From Chitinophagaceae bacterium (GTDB taxonomy: Bacteria; Bacteroidota; Bacteroidia; Chitinophagales; UBA10324), in NCBI GenBank assembly GCA_016717285.1, contig JADKFU010000005.1, forward strand, positions 62,001 to 126,000: DNA of 64,000 bases. Direction: 5' to 3'. The translations under genes and the position numbers were made by a program. The notes under the pieces are model-generated. The model saw only the letters and a list, made by a program, of their open reading frames with translations, had not been told where the DNA came from and did not search any database. Shown one piece after another: positions 57,382-64,000 of the stretch; the first letter of the stretch is position 1, and each line of letters begins with the position of its first letter.

Positions 57382-59067
57382 ATGAAGTTAGTCTTTCCGC
57401 TCCTCGTTGTTTTTTTTGTTTTGAATAGCTATTCAGATTACGCTCAAACCAGCCGGCCTAATATAATTATGATTATTGCGGATGATCTTCGCTACGATGC
57501 TTTCAGCATGACCGGCGGCCCATCGTTTTTGCAAACACCTTCGATAGATAAAATTGCGAATGAAGGAGCGCGGTTCGACAATTTCTTCTGTGTCTATCCT
57601 TTGTGCATTCCATCGCGCGCTACCTTGTTGACAGGCTTGTATCCTCACAGTCATGGTGCCACAGATAACTGCACCTTCATCAAACCCAGCATTAAAACAG
57701 TTCCGGAGATTCTTGACGGAAAAGGATACCACACAGGAATGATCGGTAAGTATCATATTGCAACCAAGAAACAAGATGGTTGGGATTATTGGTTTGTTAC
57801 CTCCCGCAAAATTGAATATGAGGATCCTACCTTTTATTTCAACAGTACAGAACAGGCCATGACCGGTCATGTAGAAAATATTATCAACGATACAGTGCAC
57901 AGATACCTGAGTGAAGTGGATACGCCTTTTTTTGTAACTATTGGTCACCCTTCTCCGCACCGTCCTGTAACGCCGTTACCACAATACGACGGGATTTATG
58001 ATGATGAAACAATGCCCATTCCTGATAACTTCTACCAGTTCAGCGCATGGTATCCGTCATTTCTTTATCAGGACACAGACAAATTATATACAGAAGAAAA
58101 AGATATTAAGAAAGATTTCAAAAACTATTACGCCGGAATACTTGCAGTAGAAGATAATGTAACAGACATCTTCAGCATTCTGGAAAGCAGAAACCTGCTC
58201 GATAATACCATGATTATTTTTCTATCTGACAATGGAGCCAATTATGGTGAACATGAGTTGAAAGGGAAAGGCAAAGTATATGATCCATCTATTCACCTGC
58301 CACTTTTTATCCGCTATCCGGCCTGGTATCCGGCCAATACAGTGGTGGATGGAAATTTCTTTTGTCTGAATATTGACATTATGCCAACGATCCTGGATGC
58401 GGCGAAAATCAACTATAGCGCGTATCATCCTCAGGGCACTTCAGTTCAAAAACTGATTTCAGGAGCAGTGCAACGCGATGCCTTTTTGTTTGAAAATATT
58501 AAGCTGGGCAACAGCACCTGCGATGTGGTGGAAGACAGTGACAATCCTTCCATGCGTGGTATTGTGACTAAGGATTATAAATACGTTAAGAGTCAGTGTG
58601 ACCATTTTACAGAAGAATTGTATGATCTGAATGCCGATCCACTGGAGACAACGAACCTGATTTACAAGCCCGATTACCAGAATGTTCTGAATGATCTCCG
58701 CGATCAACTGGCCGCTCTGAAAATTCAATATTTTGATACCTTGAAGAAAGACAAAAAAATACGGGAATGCTGGCTGATAAAATGTAATCCTGAATCAATC
58801 CATGCAGTTATCATCGGTGATACGCTTCCTTTTAAAATGAGTCCGAACCCTGCCACAGAAACTGTTAATTTTTATGGTGAGTTTGACGCACCCACCACTA
58901 TAACCATCAGCAACCTGATGGGACAGGTGATGTATAATGCCTCTTTAGTCCCTGGTGAAGATGATCAGTCATACAACGTTGATGTCACCGGATTTTCACC
59001 GGGTGTTTATTTTGTAGCGATACGACAGGGAAAAAATCTGGAGGTGAAAACATTGTTGAAGAATTAA
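57382..59067 (+). CDS. Secreted S1-type sulfatase with T9SS sorting domain
   Basis: 561 residues from ATG 57382 (MKLVFPLLVVFFVLNSYSDY; an in-frame GTG at 57373 is less likely). Sulfatase domain: RPNIIMIIADDLRYDAF with metal Asp34/Asp35, then VYPLCIPSRATLLTGLYPHS where Cys75 in CxPSR is the formylglycine precursor. IGKYHIATKK, GHPSPHRP and IIFLSDNGANYGEHEL are also conserved. A formylglycine-generating enzyme would be required and is not in this window. It hydrolyses sulfate esters, perhaps on sulfated polysaccharide; exact substrate unknown. The T9SS sorting domain is KMSPNPATETVNFYG to LEVKTLLKN. A terminator lies between it and the phospholipase D-like gene. Confidence 0.93.
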   Translation: MKLVFPLLVVFFVLNSYSDYAQTSRPNIIMIIADDLRYDAFSMTGGPSFLQTPSIDKIANEGARFDNFFCVYPLCIPSRATLLTGLYPHSHGATDNCTFIKPSIKTVPEILDGKGYHTGMIGKYHIATKKQDGWDYWFVTSRKIEYEDPTFYFNSTEQAMTGHVENIINDTVHRYLSEVDTPFFVTIGHPSPHRPVTPLPQYDGIYDDETMPIPDNFYQFSAWYPSFLYQDTDKLYTEEKDIKKDFKNYYAGILAVEDNVTDIFSILESRNLLDNTMIIFLSDNGANYGEHELKGKGKVYDPSIHLPLFIRYPAWYPANTVVDGNFFCLNIDIMPTILDAAKINYSAYHPQGTSVQKLISGAVQRDAFLFENIKLGNSTCDVVEDSDNPSMRGIVTKDYKYVKSQCDHFTEELYDLNADPLETTNLIYKPDYQNVLNDLRDQLAALKIQYFDTLKKDKKIRECWLIKCNPESIHAVIIGDTLPFKMSPNPATETVNFYGEFDAPTTITISNLMGQVMYNASLVPGEDDQSYNVDVTGFSPGVYFVAIRQGKNLEVKTLLKN

Positions 59068-59164
59068 TTATACCAACTTTCCGCTGCCACAGATTTTAAT
59101 CAAACCGGCAAGTGACATTATCATGAATTTTCCGGATACGTAAACAATTCTGCAAGACGTATGT

Positions 59165-59172
59165 TACTTTTG
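59165..59172 (+). promoter_or_regulatory. Putative -7 box TACTTTTG
   Basis: TACTTTTG fits TAnnTTTG exactly, 16 bp before the ATG at 59189. The leader would be short. Confidence 0.45.
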
Positions 59173-59188
59173 AAAAAAAACCAAACCC

Positions 59189-59662
59189 ATGAAAAAAATG
59201 TTTTCCCTTCTGCTCGCTGCTGTTTTGACGGGCGGTATAGTTGCAGCGCAAAATCCAATGGATGCTGTTAAGACTGTTGGCGGAGAATCGATGTCAGCCA
59301 TGAGCTTCAGTTCTGTGATGACGGACCTTACCAGCAACATCAAGTCGAGTTCATTCACTCCTACATTTAAAAAATCAATGGATGACTACCTCGGTAGTTT
59401 AAAGTCGATGAATCCAAGTGATATGGCGGCGGCTGGCACTTCTGTTGTGCAGTTGGCAGGAGGATTAAAGTCCACTTCCTTCTTGAACGGATGGACTCCT
59501 CCGATGGACATGATGAACAGTTTGAAGAAAGCCACTTCACTGGAGCAGATTGCTCCGATGGCATCAACACTTGTTTCCAACCTTGATCCGAAAATCTTCG
59601 AAAAAGATTTTGATCCTGCCACGATTACTTCTGCGTTGGGGATGTTGGGTGGAATGAAATAA
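59189..59662 (+). CDS. Small secreted hypothetical protein
   Basis: 157 residues with a signal peptide (MKKMFSLLLAAVLTGGIVAA, then Q). The mature part is helical and Met/Ser-rich (MDAVKTVGGESMSAMSFSSV, MDMMNSLKKATSLEQIAPMA) and repeats SLKSMNP/GLKSTSF-type phrases. No cysteine or known motif. I do not recognise it. It has its own putative promoter and terminator, so it is an independent unit. Probably periplasmic. Confidence 0.7.
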   Translation: MKKMFSLLLAAVLTGGIVAAQNPMDAVKTVGGESMSAMSFSSVMTDLTSNIKSSSFTPTFKKSMDDYLGSLKSMNPSDMAAAGTSVVQLAGGLKSTSFLNGWTPPMDMMNSLKKATSLEQIAPMASTLVSNLDPKIFEKDFDPATITSALGMLGGMK

Positions 59663-59687
59663 ACTTCATCATTAATTTAATGATTTG

Positions 59688-59718
59688 AAAAGCGGGTACT
59701 GCCCGCTTTTCTTTTTTT
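59688..59718 (+). terminator. Rho-independent terminator
   Basis: AAAGCGGG (59689-59696) pairs with CCCGCTTT (59702-59709), loop tactg, then TCTTTTTTT. It ends the small secreted protein gene. Confidence 0.85.
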
Positions 59719-59964
59719 ACGTATGCCACTCTCCAGCATTTTTGTGTGAAATTTCTGTCCGTATTGTAGTAGTTATTTTTTTTGAAGAACGCTACCGGAA
59801 CATATTACCAAACCATGAACCCATCTTCAATGGTGCAATTCAACATAAGCAACATAAACAATCTAAACAATACAAACTCTTCCATCAACTCCAACAAATT
59901 CCGGCACTTGCTACAGTGTTTGATCGCAGCAAATGCCGGAATAAGTTAATTGCCTGAACTTTTG
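59719..59964. other. Convergent intergenic region with hairpin
   Basis: 246 bases with no supported gene. ATTCCGGCA (59898-59906) pairs with TGCCGGAAT (59934-59942), a possible terminator for the catalase gene on the minus strand. A loose acaatctaaacaatacaaac tract precedes it at about 59845-59880. Confidence 0.5.
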
Positions 59965-61482
59965 TTATGCCATCACCGGACGTTGTTTCTTTTCAGCCGG
60001 TAATACAAACGGATCAGTAGCAAGTCCCAGTCCTCTCGCGATAGCAGAACCGAGGTTTACATCCACCATATACCAATGGTGAATCATGCGGCGCATGATC
60101 TCTTCTTTTTTAGCACCGCTTATGCCTTGCATTGCGCCGACAATGTTGTTGATGGTATTTTTCTTTTGTGTGTCATTCATCACATTACGGAACAATAAAC
60201 CAGGTTGCGTATAGTGATCATTTTCACCTGGCGCATTGCGATCATACCAATCAGCAACTGTGCTTTCGAGGTCCATAGGCAACTGCCTGTAGCTTTCATC
60301 AGCGATTATATTGTCAAAACTGTTGGGCAGGTAATTCGGATCACTTCCACCATTTTCATCCACGCGCATTAGTCCATCACGGTGATAGTTGTTTACTTCA
60401 AACGGACATCTGTTAACCGGAATTTGCTCGAAGTTCACACCGAGGCGATAACGTTGCGCATCTGGATAGGACAACAATCTGCCCTGCAACATTTTATCCG
60501 GCGAATAGCTGATACCATTCACCACGTTTGCCGGTGCAAAGGCTGCTTGCTCTACATCCCGGAAATAATTTTCAGGAATTTGATTCAGTTCTAACACACC
60601 TACATCAATCAGTGGATAATCCTTGTGCGACCAAACCTTGGTGAGATCAAATGGATTCCAACGGTAATCTTTAGCATCGCGCTCCGGCATCACCTGCACT
60701 TTCAAAATCCATTTAGGGAATTCACCCTTTTCAATTGATGTCACCAGGTCACGTTGTGCATGATCCGGATCTTTTCCTTTCATGGTGGTGGCCTCTGCAT
60801 CCGTAAAGTTTTTAATTCCCTGTTGTGTGATAAAATGGAATTTCACCCAGAATTTTTCATTCTTATCATTGATGAATGAATAAGTATGACTGCCAAATCC
60901 ATGCATGTGGCGATAACTGAAAGGTGTTCCACGGTCACTCATGAGGATCAATACCTGATGCAGGCTTTCAGGGTTGTGCGACCAGAAGTCCCACATCATC
61001 GTTGGACTTTTGGTGTTTGTTTTCGGATCCCGTTTTTGCGTATGAATGAAATCGCTGAATTTTTTCGGGTCTTTGATGAAGAATACCGGTGTGTTATTGC
61101 CGGTGAGATCCCAGTTACCGTCTTCCGTATAAAACTTAACGGCGAAGCCACGTGGATCGCGTTCAGCATCGGCGGAACCTTTTTCGCCTCCTACTGTGGA
61201 GAAGCGGACAAACACCTTCGTTTCTTTTCCCGGTTTATTGAAGAGCTTCGCTTTGGTAAATTTGGTGATGTCATTTGTTACTGTGAATTTACCAAACATA
61301 CCTGTTCCTTTTGCATGCACCACTCTTTCCGGAATCCGCTCCCTGTTAAAGTGCGCCATCTTTTCATGAAGAATATAATCCTGCAACAAAACCGGACCGC
61401 GTGGGCCGGCCGTCATTGAATTTTCGTGTTCTGTGTAGGGTATGCCTGACGCAGAGGTCAATTTCTTTTTATTGTTTTTCAT
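59965..61482 (-). CDS. katA: Heme catalase (monofunctional, small-subunit)
   Basis: 505 residues. Active site region FNRERIPERVVHAKGTGMFG with the distal His, and NTPVFFIKDPKKF with the conserved Asn. The proximal heme Tyr is in RLLSYPDAQRYRLGVNFEQI, followed by PVNRCPFEVNNYHRDG. DQRGTPFSYRHMHGFGSH-type motifs (here SDRGTPFSYRHMHGFGSHTY) are also conserved, and the length fits the small-subunit clade. It decomposes hydrogen peroxide, probably in the cytoplasm as no signal peptide is seen. Alone on the minus strand. The gene symbol is by family. Confidence 0.95.
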   Translation of the reverse strand: MKNNKKKLTSASGIPYTEHENSMTAGPRGPVLLQDYILHEKMAHFNRERIPERVVHAKGTGMFGKFTVTNDITKFTKAKLFNKPGKETKVFVRFSTVGGEKGSADAERDPRGFAVKFYTEDGNWDLTGNNTPVFFIKDPKKFSDFIHTQKRDPKTNTKSPTMMWDFWSHNPESLHQVLILMSDRGTPFSYRHMHGFGSHTYSFINDKNEKFWVKFHFITQQGIKNFTDAEATTMKGKDPDHAQRDLVTSIEKGEFPKWILKVQVMPERDAKDYRWNPFDLTKVWSHKDYPLIDVGVLELNQIPENYFRDVEQAAFAPANVVNGISYSPDKMLQGRLLSYPDAQRYRLGVNFEQIPVNRCPFEVNNYHRDGLMRVDENGGSDPNYLPNSFDNIIADESYRQLPMDLESTVADWYDRNAPGENDHYTQPGLLFRNVMNDTQKKNTINNIVGAMQGISGAKKEEIMRRMIHHWYMVDVNLGSAIARGLGLATDPFVLPAEKKQRPVMA

Positions 61483-61738
61483 AACGCGAGATTTTTAAAG
61501 TCGAATGTCAAAACTCAAAATTCGTGAGCGCTCAGGTGCTAAACAATGATATTGGAGAGGCGCAATGATGAGTTTTGTCAGGTATCAGGTTTAATTAAAA
61601 TACCGCGATCATATCGGCAGGGATGATCTGCATCATCAATAAACAGATACTTGCAATAAACATCACTGCCGCGCCCGCTTAATGCGAACGCAGCAGTGAA
61701 TAATTCCCGAAGGATTCTAAGATATTAATTGCTAAGAA

Positions 61739-63417
61739 CTATTGAAGCAAAACGATCTTCCTGATAAGTATTTCATCATTAGCATGAAACTTTAAAAGGT
61801 AAACACCAGGTGAGAGATGATTGCAATTGAGTGTTGTTTTGAATGCTCCAACAGAACAATTTTCATCTATTACCTGCTGCACTAAATGTCCTTCAGCATC
61901 ATATATATCAATCCGCACGTTTGCAGCTTCGGGTATAGCATAGTAAATAGTGGTACTGTTTTGAAATGGATTGGGATAGAGGTTGAGATACGTATCACTC
62001 CTGTAATGGATAACGGAAATTGTTTTGGAATAAGAAAAAATTCCATTAAAGTCTGTTTGCATCAGGCGATAATAATTGATGTTTTCATACGGGTTTTCAT
62101 CAGTGTAGGAATATGAATGCTGATGTGTTGCAATGCCTGCACCATCTATGATTGCGATGGATTCAAATGTTTTCGCATCGCTGCTTCGTTCAACAGTGAA
62201 ATAATCATTGTTCAGTTCCGAAGCGGTTTCCCACTTCAAAAGGGTTTGATTGCCGTAGTTGGTTGCGTTAAAATCAAGCAGTTCGATCGGCAGTGGCGTG
62301 CAAGCTGTAAGACCTGTAATTTTACGAATGCGGTTATTTACATTGTCTCCAATAATTAAATTGCAATTGGTCTCCACCGCAAGCGACCAGGGTCCATTGA
62401 GTTTCGCGAGTTCAGGAAGGCCACCGTCACCGGAAAAACCCGCTGTGGATCCGGCAATCGTGCTGATGATGTTCGTGCCGGCAGTAATTTTCCGGATACG
62501 GTTGTTGCCCTGATCCGCGATGTAAACATTTCCAGCTGCGTCAACGGCCAATCCCTGCGGCCCGTTAAATTTTGCGGCGGTAGCGGCACCAAGGTCGCCG
62601 GAAAATCCTGCCGTGCCTGTTCCTGCTATGGTAGTAATGATACCGGTACTGAGTGTTATTTTCCGCACTTTATTATTTCCGCCATCACCGATGTAGATAT
62701 TTCCTGCCACATCCACTGCTATGCCTGCCGGATAATTTAACCTTGCAGCAGTGGCAGGTCCGCCATCGCCGGTTGAACCTGCGGTGCCTGTTCCTGCCAC
62801 CGAAGTGATGATGCCTGTGCTGATGGATATCATGCGGATCTTGTGGTTGTAGCAATCGGCGATATATAAGTTATTTCCTCCCGCATCAAACGCCATGGCT
62901 GCCGGATAATTTAATCTTGCGCCTGAAGCGCTTCCGCCATCACCTGTTGTGCCTGCACTTCCGTTGATGCCTGCGAAGATGGTAATGATGCCGGTGCCGG
63001 CTGCTACTTTGCAAATGATGTTACTGCCTGCATCGGCGATGAAAATATTTCCGGTTGCATCAGGAACCACTCCCAAAACATACCAACTGAATGTTGCGGA
63101 TGTTGCGGGCGTTCCGTTACCTGCAAAAAATCCGGGTGCAATGCCGGGGTTGCCGGCAACAGTACTAATGATGCCGGTGGCTGCATTTATCTTACGAACG
63201 CAGGCATTAGACATATCGGCCACATAAATATTTCCTGCCGCATCAATCGCAACGCCGGCCGGATAATATAATTTGGCTGTAACAGCAGTTATTCCATCAC
63301 CATTGTAGCCGGCGACTCCCGTTCCGGCTACGGTATTGATCACCTGCGCATCGCAAATATTTTGATGTAACAGTAAGCAGGTAATTGATAATATGTGAAT
63401 CAGGTTTTTGATTACAT
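61739..63417 (-). CDS. Secreted NHL-repeat protein with T9SS sorting domain
   Basis: The open frame starts at GTG 63343 (MINTVAGTGVAGYNGDG), but VIKNLIHILSITCLLLHQNI followed by CDAQ, a signal peptide, reads in frame just upstream. Adding one base at about 63414 connects it to ATG 63417, so the start given is inferred. Five or six NHL units of about 60 residues follow (LNYPAGIAVDVAGNIYIGDG, GNNKVRKITLSTGIITTIAG, FNGPQGLAVDAAGNVYIADQ), a six-bladed propeller. A domain beginning LPIELLDFNATNYGNQTLLK with NNDYFTVERSSDAKTFESIA precedes the T9SS sorting domain (LNLYPNPFQNSTTIYY to IRKIVLLQ). It lies 6 bp after the next gene's stop and may share its transcript. Confidence 0.85.
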
Positions 63418-63423
63418 GCTGTT

Positions 63424-64000
63424 TTATTGTTTGATGAACTGTGCCTGAAAGACCGTATGCGCAGCATTTAATTTTAAGAAATACATTCCGTGTGTTAATG
63501 ATTCAATGTCAAGAGTTGCAGTGGAATTTCCTTTGTGCATTAACTGTTGGTGATTGATCAATATTCTTCCCGCCATGTCTGTCACCTGCACCGTTATGTT
63601 TTCATCGTCTTCAAAAAATACGTCATAGTATAAAACACTGTTTGCAGGATTCGGATACACATTGACGTAGAAGGGTTCGTAATTTTTTACTGCCACAATG
63701 TTTGAATAAGTAACTGTTCCGTCAAAATCAGTTTGCTTCAACCGGTAATAACTGATGCCTGAAAATGGTTTTTCATCCACTAAAGAATAAATCTGCTGAT
63801 GTATCGAGTTGCCTGCACCATTCACATTTCCAATCGCATCAAAGATTTCCGCATCAATACTTCTTTCAACCGTAAAATAATCGTTGTTCATTTCGGAAGC
63901 CGTCATCCACGATGTAAGCACTGTTTTATTTGAAAGTAGTTTTGCTTTAAATGAAATTAATTCAATGGGTAACGGAGTGACTAAGGAACTACAGATCAAA
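63424..64000 (-). CDS. T9SS cargo protein, C-terminal part (runs off right edge)
   Basis: Only the C-terminal 191 residues lie in the window. The domain LPIELISFKAKLLSNKTVLT with NNDYFTVERSIDAEIFDAIG is a close paralog of that in the NHL gene just downstream, and the end is a T9SS sorting domain (VNVYPNPANSVLYYDV to FQAQFIKQ). The rest is beyond position 64000. It probably also carries NHL-type repeats, given the paralogy, but that is not visible. Six bases separate its stop from the next gene start, suggesting one transcript. Confidence 0.85.
   Translation of the reverse strand, partial: LICSSLVTPLPIELISFKAKLLSNKTVLTSWMTASEMNNDYFTVERSIDAEIFDAIGNVNGAGNSIHQQIYSLVDEKPFSGISYYRLKQTDFDGTVTYSNIVAVKNYEPFYVNVYPNPANSVLYYDVFFEDDENITVQVTDMAGRILINHQQLMHKGNSTATLDIESLTHGMYFLKLNAAHTVFQAQFIKQ

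Noticed and set aside
59685..59957. 90-residue plus-strand frame after the small secreted protein
   Set aside because: It overlaps the terminator and low-complexity sequence and shows no known motif or signal peptide.
1..64000. tRNA or rRNA genes
   Set aside because: I saw no T-loop GTTCGAATC-type sequence with a matching acceptor stem and no rRNA-like stretch; absence is by reading, not by a tRNA search program.

Overview
The window looks like a chromosome segment of a Bacteroidota bacterium, probably a Saprospiria/Chitinophagia-type environmental lineage. The evidence is at least twelve genes ending in a type IX secretion system (T9SS) C-terminal sorting domain (a YPNP-type motif, then a short Ig-like fold ending in KF[V/I]K[Q/E] or similar), SprB-type and PKD-like repeats, TAnnTTTG-type promoter boxes without clear Shine-Dalgarno sites, and LytS/LytTR signalling. 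I recognise no tRNA, rRNA, phage, IS element or CRISPR array.

Layout. 1-8772 (minus strand): an apparent three-gene operon, TIR-like protein, then a membrane-spanning nSTAND P-loop ATPase with a predicted beta-propeller, then a giant secreted T9SS protein whose start overlaps the ATPase stop by 4 bases. 9289-16023 (plus): two secreted amidohydrolase-family genes, hflX and a cupredoxin-like T9SS protein. 16164-16831: an array of 98-bp hairpin repeats. 16832-21579 (minus): a membrane patatin-like lipase and recQ. 21884-28389: surface-polysaccharide genes (kdsD and manC on plus; a GT-C enzyme and two GT2 enzymes on minus). 28533-33906: msrB, a c-type heme lipoprotein, an AcpH-like gene, a T9SS protein, an unidentified helical protein and a DUF1801 protein. 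34081-40372 (minus, then a plus-strand relic): a T9SS kelch-like protein, an orphan T9SS tail, an M28 peptidase lipoprotein, an ABC-2 exporter pair and a truncated cyclase relic. 40680-46075 (plus): two large repeat-rich T9SS surface proteins framed by related terminators. 46354-64000: DUF1801 and DinB-like proteins, an outer-membrane barrel, a LytS/LytR pair, secreted CRTAC1-like, phospholipase D-like and sulfatase proteins, catalase, and two NHL/T9SS proteins at the right edge.

How they fit together: most genes concern the cell envelope. They make surface glycan (kdsD, manC, glycosyltransferases), secrete or display large repeat proteins and enzymes through T9SS, protect or repair proteins (msrB, catalase), or sense signals at the membrane (LytS/LytTR, TIR-nSTAND). 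The TIR-nSTAND pair is the best candidate for a little-studied, possibly defensive, system.

Quality caveat: about twenty reading-frame breaks lie in this window, most of them one base too few or too many in a short homopolymer, with clean protein homology continuing in another frame. I therefore annotate those genes as whole loci with indels, probably consensus errors, rather than as pseudogenes. Only three short relics are called pseudogenes.
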